DNA from: Siphonodentalium dalli
Lineage: Eukaryota; Mollusca; Scaphopoda; Gadilida; Siphonodentaliidae
NCBI GenBank assembly: GCA_032622095.1
Contig: CP136069.1
Location: forward strand, 47,842,194-47,906,193
DNA: 64,000 bases
Direction of reading: 5' to 3'
Made by a program: the position numbers and the translations under genes. Position 1 is the stretch's first letter. Each line of letters opens with the position of its first letter. Below the pieces are notes generated by a model that saw only the letters and a list, made by a program, of their open reading frames with translations, had not been told where the DNA came from and did no database searches. This document shows positions 57,401 to 64,000 of this stretch, piece after piece.

Positions 57401-58605
57401 AGCTGCTATGTATATATCATTTCCCAAATGCTTCAATATCATGACAATCTAGTAGTTATTTTTTAAAACCTGAAAGTTTACGGAACGTCGCGATATACAC
57501 AAGAGCGCTAACATACTATATTATCATCGTACGCTATTTCGCTGTTGGGCCGATCGTTCAATGTACAGTAACATAATTATGTTTGTCCTGAACTATTGTC
57601 TGTGAAGAACGTCACGATATACGCAAGAGCGCAAACATACTATATATTATCATCATACGATATTTCGCTGTTGGGCCGATCGTTCAATGTAACATAATTA
57701 TGTTTGTCCTGAACTAATGTCTGTGAAGAACGATTGTTAAGTTGATATATGAACTATCCATGTCATGTGAAGAATTTGTTATGTATGGTCAACTCGGGAC
57801 GGGAATTATTTGTCGGGTTATACCACAGGGGCCTGTAACGCGCTCCGCTGTCCCTGTGGGTTATATGTGCCTGTACGGGGTTACCCTGAAAAAAAAAATT
57901 AATGGATCGACCAAAGCCATGGGACCAATCCCGCCAGTGGCAGGCTAATCTGCTAGTTGTCTATAAATTGACACCTCTCCATTATAACATATTATCCTAA
58001 ATTTCCTCCAGTGCCTTTCAATTGTTCTGGAGTAACAATAATAAGTACACCAGACTATGATGATCAGCTAATCATTTTCTTCAATGTAGTCATCTACTTA
58101 AAGTTCTTTGTCACTATATGTATACATGATAGTTAATCATCACACATTACACAGAGATATGTTAAGAGTTGTATTTTTGCAATTAATGCTCAGTACATAT
58201 GGAAATGTTGTTAAAAATATATCAAACTATTTGTTTTGTTTATTTGGTCATAAAATCAAAAATCTAAATAAAACATCCAATGCAGGTCATTTATTTCAAT
58301 GCATAGGTGTCTGAGACTCAACTAAAACAAAAATATTTTGCCTAATAAGTTTCTATTTGTTTGATCTCTCAAAATTTGACAATTCATTATGTTTTGAATT
58401 TGACCTTTTAATGTTTTTTCAGTATAGAACATCTCGAGGACGAGACATTGTTAGCCGCGGGTCGTATGGTATTTGGGGAACTACAACCTCGACTGGCTAT
58501 TGTTACAACTCCGAATAGTGAATATAACGTCCTGTTCCCTGACATGACCGGCTTCAGGCACTGGGATCATAAATTTGAGTGGACAAGGAAGCAATTCCAA
58601 AGCTG
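45173..58605 (+). CDS. HENMT1: HENMT1, small-RNA 2'-O-methyltransferase, 5' part of gene (join of 45173-45433, 47766-48013, 58423-58605)
   Basis: HEN1-family enzymes transfer a methyl group from S-adenosylmethionine to the 2'-OH of the 3' nucleotide of piRNAs (and some siRNAs), protecting them. Three exons join in frame to 230 codons plus a split Trp. Seen in order: a PPLYIQRYKFV block (about 64-74), the SAM-binding VVDFGCAEC (88-96), LVDID, the metal-binding EIIEH (169-173, spanning the exon 2/3 junction), TTPNSEYN (198-205) and DHKFEWTR (218-225). E169, E172, H173 and H219 fit the conserved Mg2+ ligands, so the domain looks functional. Later exons fall beyond the right edge. Start: an in-frame TAG lies at 45137 and 45173 is the first in-frame ATG after it. 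Introns are 2.3 kb and 10.4 kb. Confidence 0.93.
45888..46028. mobile_element. 141-bp palindromic element inside exon-tail copy 2
   Basis: GTTATCTCCAGCAACATCA and GGGGTACATGGAGATTTAAT pair with their complements ending at 46028. An inner CCCCTGGGCTCCACCTCGGGG makes the loop. It lies within the ~490-bp segment that separates the two parts of copy 2. Confidence 0.7.
46262..46652. mobile_element. 391-bp piggyBac-type miniature element (TTAA duplication)
   Basis: Terminal inverted repeats CCCTTTACCCAACA and TGTTGGGTAAAGGG are flanked by TTAA at 46258-46261 and 46653-46656. The neighbouring copy 2 of the exon-tail repeat shows the uninterrupted site GTTCTTAAAGAGG, so the insertion and its duplication are directly visible. 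Inside, 46280-46509 is a nested inverted repeat made of two 69-bp hairpins (46288-46356, 46435-46503) around an AT-rich loop. Confidence 0.9.
46288..46356. repeat. 69-bp hairpin (family H), near-perfect palindrome
   Basis: GCCAATGCATTCTCTTATAT with ATGCGAG, pairing with CTCGCATATATAAGAGAATG with CATTGGC; the centre CGACC-ATA-GGTCG also pairs. The same hairpin occurs at 46435-46503 and 62886-62954, with degraded versions at 58695-58975. Confidence 0.85.
47211..47322. mobile_element. Family P1 palindromic element (copy 3)
   Basis: TGCAGAATGAGATCCCCAGA with GGGTGAATTTAGTGATGCTA, matched by TAGCATCACCAAATTCACCC and TGGGGACCTCATTCTGC. Confidence 0.8.
47481..47595. mobile_element. 115-bp TA-flanked miniature element (CAGTAATGC)
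   Basis: Ends CAGTAATGCCCTAA and the complement of CAGTAATGCACTGA, flanked by TA (47479-47480, 47596-47597). The duplicated host segment near 44882-44892 lacks it (AACTTCAATCTGATTC), giving an empty site. The interior ATTATGGGTAAC..TTTCAGGATTTAGTCGG is shared with the palindrome at 19164-19322. Mariner-type by its TA target and CAGT end. Confidence 0.75.
47629..47750. mobile_element. Family P1 palindromic element (copy 4), abutting HENMT1 exon 2
   Basis: GCAGAATGAGGTCCCCAGAG / CTCTGGGGACCTCATTCTGC arms. Its right edge lies about 15 bases before exon 2, so the element supplies or borders the branch-point region of that acceptor. Confidence 0.75.
47766..48013 (+). CDS. HENMT1: HENMT1 exon 2 (SAM-binding core)
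   Basis: 248 bases from acceptor TTATTACAG to donor GTATGT. It starts in phase 0 (VVDFGCAEC) and ends after GAGAT, a codon completed by the first base of exon 3. It includes KIIRMLKTVPSLESVSLVDI, GDFLYGRDHEM, and the run up to VSMVE. Reading past the donor meets TAA at 48024, as expected for intron. Confidence 0.93.
48420..48815. repeat. CTGCACGTTTATTTGGG tandem repeat
   Basis: About nine imperfect units of TCTGCACGTTTATTNGGGTC and ATCAGGATTTCCACCCTGCA. Relatives at 37.4, 38.6, 39.8 and 41.0 kb share the ending TTTGGANCC(C/T)GAGAGTA-like sequence. Confidence 0.7.
49128..49260 (+). mobile_element. Helitron-like 5' end fragment
   Basis: TCTCCTATATATTTTGAGAC then TTCCGTATATGTG and a TA/TG tract match the sequence at 56956 that follows directly after a Helitron-type 3' end. 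The 3' partner is not certain; a body of 7.8 kb up to 56955 is possible but unproven. Confidence 0.45.
50634..51063 (+). pseudogene. Unidentified coding relic truncated by a poly-G element
   Basis: The frame from 50762 reads TPEKLRTPRTPRSDRKRVKR, IRLFPVESDPENEM and SLIPTVLKELSRCDLQDVPL, EFFKLVANGKFSLD, then runs into a G-run at 51061. Upstream in another frame are RKKTNLKLNRRKKYNKKRH and SKRREQLFPATKRWK, suggesting a frameshift. The basic, Ser/Pro-rich region followed by an amphipathic domain looks like a real nuclear protein or transposon-encoded protein. I do not recognise the family. Confidence 0.4.
51061..51200. repeat. GC-family element with ~20-base G-run
   Basis: G-run, TCGGAAAAAATTTCCAGGCA, CGTATGATCA, then GGGGGGGACCCACCCACC and CACCCACCCCCT. 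An inverted partner lies at 55925-56010. Confidence 0.7.
52835..53430. repeat. Three tandem units of ~190-200 bp
   Basis: Units begin CTTGAAAGAACAATTTAGAG (52839, 53043, 53229) with GTAGGCCTACTCCCTTTATC, an internal AGCCCGATCGGGCTATTATT palindrome, TTGATCGGTGGTTCACC and CATGTATGGGAGGCCTATTT. The CCGATCGG sub-motif varies in number between units. Confidence 0.85.
53440..54700. repeat. CGCTTAAGCG palindrome-rich region and ~195-bp duplication
   Basis: ATTTGCGCTTAAGCGCAAAT-type palindromes and half-sites (TTTACGCTTAAGC, TTTGCGC) recur at 53455-53525, 54060-54235, 54400-54475 and 54645-54695, and again at 63650-63780. Between them 53575-53735 and 53770-53930 are diverged copies sharing CACCATATGAGGGAA, ACCATGGAAATGGTA, AAATATACTAGA.CTCTGGGA and GACAGGGATGCTGATA. 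Confidence 0.6.
55194..55312 (+). pseudogene. Possible orphan exon, unidentified
   Basis: After a CTATTCCAG acceptor-like site, a frame reads QMASLHGSYFLRTKADSIPT then KSEVFGCFRDCTRQL up to GTTAGT. Codon-like composition, but no family recognised and no partner exon found. Low confidence. Confidence 0.2.
55601..55666. repeat. 33-bp tandem duplication
   Basis: TGCTTTCATTTTATTGCTTA followed by TTTTCAGCTGAGT occurs twice without a gap. Confidence 0.9.
55925..56010. repeat. GC-family element with ~29-base C-run, inverted relative to 51061
   Basis: GACACCCACCCACCCC, ATCATACGTGCCTGGAAAAA, TTTTCC, then the C-run. It is complementary to 51061-51150. Confidence 0.7.
56700..56955 (+). mobile_element. 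Helitron-like element, 3' part
   Basis: The body (ATAGACTCGAACTGATTGAG, GACCTGACCTTGACCTTGA, an AT-rich tail) ends ACGCCGCCAGTGGCGTGCTA then ACCTGCTAG before T. The CGCC-AGT-GGCG stem about 11 bases before CTAG is a Helitron 3' hallmark. The next element begins immediately. Confidence 0.65.
56956..57954 (+). mobile_element. Non-autonomous Helitron-like element, about 1.0 kb
   Basis: It begins TCTCCTATATATTTTGAGAC right after the CTAG end of the previous one, and ends TCCCGCCAGTGGCAGGCTAA then TCTGCTAG before T (GCC-AGT-GGC stem). It contains two ~124-bp tandem units (57482-57607, 57608-57731) with CGATATACNCAAGAGCGC and TTTCGCTGTTGGGCCGATCG. No Rep/helicase frame. Confidence 0.68.
58423..58605 (+). 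CDS. HENMT1: HENMT1 exon 3 (metal-binding and substrate motifs)
   Basis: 183 bases from acceptor TTTTTTCAG to donor GTTAGT. It completes EIIEH with exon 2, then reads LEDETLLAAGRMVFGELQPR, LAIVTTPNSEYNVLF and WDHKFEWTRKQFQS, ending with TG of a Trp codon to be completed by the next exon. No exon 4 was found before 64000. Confidence 0.93.
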
Positions 58606-59042
58606 GTTAGTAACTTAAAGGAAATATTTACCCTTTCATGATGGGAGCATGGGGTTCATGACAGGAGCTGCGCTGGTTCAGCATTAAAGATCATGTGTCA
58701 GTGCATTCTTTTATATATGCCAGTCTCCCTGGCTTACGATGTCAATTTAAATATTGTTAGGCCAATGTATTCTCTTATATATGTGAGTTTCCAATAGCTC
58801 CAGTCATGGAAGGGTCAAAGATCCTGTGCCAGTGCATTCTCTTATATATGCGAGTCTCCCATAGAGAGCCTCATATATATATAAAAGCATGCACTGGCTT
58901 ACATGGTCAAGTTAAATATTGTTAGGCCAAAGTATTCTCTTATATATGTGAGGCTCCCTGCATGCATTGGCACAAGGTTTTCTCAAAATTTCCGGAAGTT
59001 CCAGTCATGGTAAGGTTAGACATTCTCATTCACCAGATATTA
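58606..59042. repeat. HENMT1 intron 3: degraded family-H hairpin copies in tandem
   Basis: GTGCCAGTGCATTCTCTTAT, ATATATGCGAGTCTCCC and TAAATATTGTTAGGCCAATG recur twice (58695-58800, 58826-58975) with decayed arms. Confidence 0.6.
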
Positions 59043-59421
59043 GGCCAAAGAAAAAAATATTTGTGGTTTGGGTTTCCCTACCGACCCTATTTTAAACCCC
59101 CTACCCTAAAGTTTTTTTCATGGTTTTCAAGTAAATTTATTTATTTTTTTCTCAAACAGTTTCATAAAACACAAAAAACACATTTAAGCATCTCAGATTT
59201 GGTTGATTTCTATGTAAAAGTATTGTGTAGTATTAATATTTATACACAAATAACCAAAAGTAGTTTTATGTCAATCTTGCAGAGTGAAATACGCACATGA
59301 AAAGTCATTAGAATATGTCAAAATAACAAAATGAATTAAAAAAAATAAAATTTCAAGCCTACCTACCGACCCTATTTTTTTCGGCTTGTAACCCAAAAAA
59401 GACATTTAATTTTCTTTGGCC
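59043..59421. mobile_element. TTAA-type miniature element (GGCCAAAGAAAA)
   Basis: Ends GGCCAAAGAAAA and TTTTCTTTGGCC; TTAA follows at 59422-59425, while the left side reads TTAG (decayed). Inner segments TTTCCCTACCGACCC and complement-like AAAATAGGGTCGGTAGGTAG also pair. Confidence 0.6.
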
Positions 59422-59735
59422 TTAATAGTTTAATATATCAAATGTGTTTAGTTTGTATGCTGTGCATGGCTTTGATTTCGTTGCCATCTATTTATATCAT
59501 ACTTTTTATGTTATTTTTCATGAACCTACTTTGAAGGCCTTGAGTCCCTTTTAACCTCTATTTACTGAATTCTTCCATTCAATTGTAAAAGTATATATTG
59601 GAATGGTCTAGTATTCATTTGGATGGGTGTTTATGAAAAATTAGCAGACGACAGGCAATTGCAAACAAAGAGATAAAACAAGTGCAAAAGATTTCCTATT
59701 CATTGCTAGGAATGTTCAAATAATTAGCTTTAAAG

Positions 59736-60734
59736 TAGAGGTGCCACGATTATTGATTTTGATAATCCATAATCGTACCTAATAACTTCAGTGGAAGTAT
59801 TTAGTAATATGGCATATTGGCTGGGTGCTGGTTAACTGCACTATCGCTGGTTGTTTGAGGCATCGGCTGATGTAATTTTTACGTTAATAAAGTGCATCAT
59901 AAACCATTGTTAATGACCAATGAACACAAAGTATTCAATACCATCACAGTTCTCGGCGATGTTATGGTTATAATATTTGTAAGTTCATTTGAACGAAAAT
60001 AGCGAATAATTTCAGTGTTACGAATAGCCAAACATACAAACAATATAAAAGTAGGAATGCACAACGGATGGCCGGCGGTTCCTAAAAAAAAGGAAATTAT
60101 AAGTTTCATCAAACATCCAGAGCATGGATAAAAATCACAAACATGTGCCCCCACCCGCAAATTACAGGACTTAGAACAAGTTAAATATTTGATAATATCG
60201 AGTTTCATTCAGCATTCACCACATTGATACACGATAGCCTGTACTAGTAACATGTAAGTAATCTAATCAAAATGTTCCCTGGATTTCAGTCAATCAACTC
60301 CCCATTGGTCCAATCAGAATCAAGGGCGAGTGCATTCGAATTAAGTTCATTGAACTTGGTGACAGTCGGCACATTTCATAGACATAGTGCCACCTATCAA
60401 GTATAAATATACAATGACATCGCCAAAAGTTCAAAGCTGCAGTGCCGCGAATTTGTAGAATAGACAACAACCCGATGAGTAACCATGTCGCATCATCAAA
60501 TGAACTGCCAACTGTTTGCAACATAAGTTAGTCGTACTCATGTTGTCGGAATCTCTTTGATACGCGATAAAAGGTTGTTAACCCTTCGGTTGTAGATTAA
60601 ACTGTAAAAGAAACACAGTATTCAATAATACCCGGCATTTTCCGATGTCCAAAATAAATAACGCAGATTAATCGACTATGGAAATGGTAATTATCAACGG
60701 TTCATCGATTATACGATTAATTGTGGCACCCGTA
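59736..60734. mobile_element. 999-bp non-autonomous hAT element with 8-bp target duplication
   Basis: Termini TAGAGGTGCCACGATTA and the complement of TACGGGTGCCACAATTA, flanked by the perfect duplication CTTTAAAG (59728-59735, 60735-60742). GTGCCACGATTA is a familiar hAT end. No transposase motif seen. Confidence 0.88.
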
Positions 60735-60742
60735 CTTTAAAG

Positions 60743-61893
60743 GCACGGATGGCCTTCATAGTAGGTTATAATTGAGAAATATCAGTTCCAAATTATGAAA
60801 AATTCCTCAAGAATATACTAATAGTATACTATGATGATAATATGAATGCGATATTACCCACAGAACACACTTTGTGTGTCAGAGTCAAGCATTTATTTAT
60901 ATACAGCACGTAAATAGTGAGCAATAAGCAAAACACTCAACACCGTGTCATTTTTTTAGGATAGTCATTCACTGTGACCGATTCAACACCAAAATCTTGA
61001 GAGGCAATTATTAGCGAGGGCTATAACAGTATGTTGTAAACATTATGGCGGCATTTCTAACCAAAGTTCACTTCCTGGGGACTCCCTGTTTTCCTTATCA
61101 CATTCTCATGATGTACTGCATGTTTGCATAACATAGTGTTTGTTTAAATAACACAAGAGTACTAACATGATAATGTTATGCAATTTACTTGAGACAAAGT
61201 TTGTCTATAAAATTAATTCTTTCAGTCTATGGCATTTTTAACGAATGTGACTATTTTAACTGCAATGCAAACCGTCAACGCTTACCATATCTTGATTATT
61301 ATCAGAATATGTCATTTGGTGACTGTGTCAATGAGTAAGGAAATGGTTAAAGATGGCACATGTCCACTAGAGGGGCAGCAGGTCCCTTTTACGATCCCTT
61401 TCCCCTAGCCCAAATCCCCCCCTCTGACATATTCCCTTATGCAATCCACAAATTCATGCTTAAATCACCTGTGTATCTGCCATCAAATAAAAACAATAGG
61501 TAAAACAAAACGAAGGTTTCTCTGCCAGATAACGTCGATCACTAGCAAAGCATTTTGCAGGGAAAAAAAATCTCCATAATTATTGTCTTTATCTGAAGGA
61601 TATTGAATCAAAGTTGTCATTGCATAACCATTTCTTTACTAAATACTCATTGATGAATAGTTCCCTTACTAAATACTCATTGATGAATAGTTCCCTTTGG
61701 ATACTCATTGATGAATAGTTCCCTTTGGATACTCATTGATTAATAGTTCCCTTTGGATACTCATTGATGAATAGTTCCCTTTGGAAATGTTGAGATAACA
61801 AGTTCAACAAATGATCTGACTGATTATCTCAACAATTCCCACCGATGAATATGAATCTTCACAGCATTTGTACTATTTTCGTCTGACTGTGGT
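60743..61893. repeat. HENMT1 intron 3 stretch with 28-34-bp tandem repeat
   Basis: 61640-61782 holds five units of ATACTCATTGATGAATAGTT with CCCTTTGG (first units CCCTTACTAA). Otherwise nothing recognised. Confidence 0.65.
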
Positions 61894-62261
61894 CAGGGGG
61901 TGCCGGAAGCATCCAAGGGCAGGGGGGGCAGAGCGTACAAAAAGGGCACTTTTCTGCAAAAAAGGGCATTTTCCTCCGCAAACTCGGGAAAATAACCATA
62001 AATTCATTGTGGCAAAAATCCTGGCCGTTTTGTGATAAAATTGACAAAAAATTAATATTCCTTGTGAAATTGGTGGTATTTGGACCAAAAAAGTCACATT
62101 TTGCTATAAAAACACGAGATTAAACACACAAAAAGCATTTTCTGTCTCCAGAAAAAGGGCAAGTCCTGCCCCCCGCTTGCCCCCCCCCCCCCCCCCCCCC
62201 CCTTGGTCAAGGGCAGGGGGGGTCAGCTGGCCCCTCTGCCCCCCCTCTTCCGGTGCCCCTG
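61894..62261. mobile_element. 368-bp hAT-type miniature element with 8-bp target duplication
   Basis: Termini CAGGGGGTGCCGGAAG and the complement CTTCCGGTGCCCCTG, flanked by the perfect duplication ACTGTGGT (61886-61893, 62262-62269). GGGCAGGGGGGG / CCCCCCCTGCCC subterminal motifs and a C-run near 62178-62201. Confidence 0.9.
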
Positions 62262-62885
62262 ACTGTGGTCTGCTCATTTTTCCTGAACAGCCCTCAAACT
62301 AAATAATAGACCATTCCAATGTATACTTTTAGAACTGAATGGGAGAATCCATTCAGTATAGAAATGGTTAAAGTCACTTTTATTTGATCTTCGATTCGAT
62401 TTGGGTATAGAATCATGATTATATCTGATTCAGCCAAATGCATTTCTGTGCTGAGAATAAGCCACAACACAAAGTAAGAATGGCCTTTCCGCATTTACAA
62501 GTTCTGACAAGTATGTGTTTTTTCCATAGTATGTTCTTGGCGATATAAATGTGTCAATTGTGTGTGAATCTTCAATTCGGCCTGAGTATTTGATTCATAT
62601 TTGATTTAACAATCGGTGGCCAGTATCTATAGAATATTTCCATTTATCTTCGTGATATTTCTATTCACGACACATGAATGTGATCGTAAGAAAGGCATTG
62701 TTCTGTCAGAAGCACACTTCATGACATTGCAGTCAAGATGTAAACACCCCCTCAATATGATAACTCGTAGTTTGATGACTGTGTTGCAATGTTAAACGTA
62801 GTTCCCAGGTGTCACTTAGATATTTATTGCTACTTTTTATTAATTAATATTTACTTCCTTTACTAGCTCATTTTTTTTACCCTGT

Positions 62886-62954
62886 GCCAATGCATTCTCT
62901 TATATATGCGAGTCGACCATAGGTCGCCTCGCATATATAAGAGAATGCATTGGC
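62886..62954. repeat. 69-bp hairpin (family H)
   Basis: Same near-perfect palindrome as in the piggyBac-type element of intron 1, followed by the AT-rich CCTAACAATTTTTTACAATT loop-type sequence but without a mirrored second hairpin. Confidence 0.85.
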
Positions 62955-64000
62955 CTAACAATTTTTTACAATTTTAATAATTTTTTCTTGTATTCTTTAA
63001 CAATTTTATAATTTCACCCATACAGAGCCCCAGACAAACATGAGCAGACGACACTCTTCTTTAGTTTATACAGTATATAACAAAGATAAAAAACGAGAAT
63101 TTCGTTCAATTTCCCTAAGTATACCCTCGATTGAATTTGGCAAATATTTTTGAAATTTGGCAAAAATTAATTTCATTTGGGAAAAAATTTTGGCAAGAGA
63201 AAATTTTGGTCCAGCGTGAACCCTGCTTACTGTCCTCTGGTTTATTGTTGTATCTAATTTCCCGACAGAATTTTGATCTCTTTTCGGGGAGCTAATATGA
63301 ATATTACAACAATTCATTCAACACACACTATTTCTATATGAAGAATGAATGGTTGTATACGATAGGTTATTTACCGGACTCAAATCATGGAGTTTTCTCG
63401 CTAATCGCTACCGGTCACTGAACTGATATATTCGATTCGATATTTGTTTCGATTCGGTATATTTATTCAATCGTATTGTAATATTCGCAGGAACCTATCG
63501 TTTATATATTAGATAACGTCACATAAGACTCCTGGTGAGGGAGTGTTAAAATATTTATTGTATATTTGCAATCATTTCGAATAGAATCAAACCTTTTCCA
63601 TGATTTCACATAAAGTTGAAACTTGAAACATTCACAGGAGCCTACTTTAGCGCAAATGATTTGTGCTTCTGCACAAATAAATTGATAATCATATCCTTAC
63701 GGCTCAACCTAAATGATTTACAATAAAGCAAAAATAATTTGTGCTGAAGCATAGATGATTTACGCTGAAGCATAAATATAACTTAAAATGTAAAGCTAAT
63801 TAAATTCTCCAATTTTATGGGAGGGCAAAAGACACATTTTCTTGGGACTTTAGTAAAACTATCTATATTAACTATTTACATTAAACCTCACAAACCATAG
63901 GTTGATAAATACATGTACCTGCACTACGAACATTATATGCCACAGAAAGACACATTTTAGTCATAAAAAATAGCACTTCAAAAACATTGTTCAGGGTCCA
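62955..64000. other. HENMT1 intron 3, nothing coding recognised
   Basis: 63650-63780 contains the GCGCAAATGATTTG / GATTTACGCTGAAGCATAAA motif related to 53.4-54.7 kb. The next HENMT1 exon was not found. Confidence 0.4.

Larger units (their letters stand above)
48014..58422 (+). other. HENMT1 intron 2 (10.4 kb), transposon-rich
   Basis: Donor GTATGT at 48014; acceptor ATGTTTTTTCAG at 58422. It contains tandem families, Helitron-like ends, poly-G/C elements and coding relics listed separately. 48014-48420 and 51.2-52.8 kb show nothing recognisable. Confidence 0.85.

Noticed and set aside
58606-64000. Search for HENMT1 exon 4 (AG followed by G completing Trp)
   Set aside because: Candidate acceptors near 59652, 61557, 63490 and 63635 lead to stops or lack the expected residues.

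Overview
The window is eukaryotic, gene-poor and transposon-rich animal DNA. Two spliced animal genes can be recognised, each cut by a window edge. No prokaryotic features, CRISPR array or rRNA were seen. The species cannot be fixed; a marine invertebrate is likely. This rests on an animal piRNA methyltransferase gene, long introns, very many short palindromic DNA transposons, Helitron-type ends and dinucleotide/homopolymer tracts.

Gene 1 lies on the minus strand (coding exons 14037-13849, 5407-5345, 2041-1884, then off the left edge). It is the 5' part of a phosphatidylinositol-phosphate-kinase homologue, closest to PIP5KL1. The three exons have canonical splice borders, join in frame and match the family in order. 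Its first coding intron carries a 6.9 kb giant inverted-repeat (foldback-like) element, 5831-12732. This element is built from several nested satellite modules, is flanked by TA, and splits a tRNA-derived SINE.

The 31 kb from 14.1 to 45.1 kb has no confirmed gene. It holds a 31-bp minisatellite; a TAATACCCTCGTATACTTGG array split by two transposons; TTAA-type and TA-type miniature elements; a satellite-bearing Helitron-like segment (28.1-30.6 kb); an ATC microsatellite; a nested hAT cluster (33.2-37.3 kb) with 8-bp target duplications and a BED-finger relic; another hAT (40.0-40.9 kb); and a GC-rich TA-type element (43.1-43.5 kb).

Gene 2 lies on the plus strand (exons 45173-45433, 47766-48013, 58423-58605, then off the right edge). 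It is HENMT1, the small-RNA 2'-O-methyltransferase that caps piRNA 3' ends. The tail of its first exon with the splice donor is tandemly repeated about four times in intron 1. One repeat was later split by a piggyBac-type (TTAA) miniature element containing near-perfect hairpins. Intron 2 (10.4 kb) and the start of intron 3 are filled with Helitron ends, poly-G/C elements, tandem repeats, hAT elements and coding relics.

The two genes are transcribed away from each other, and no functional link between them is visible. The most unusual objects are the foldback element, the HENMT1 exon-tail amplification with its internal insertion, and the nested hAT stack.
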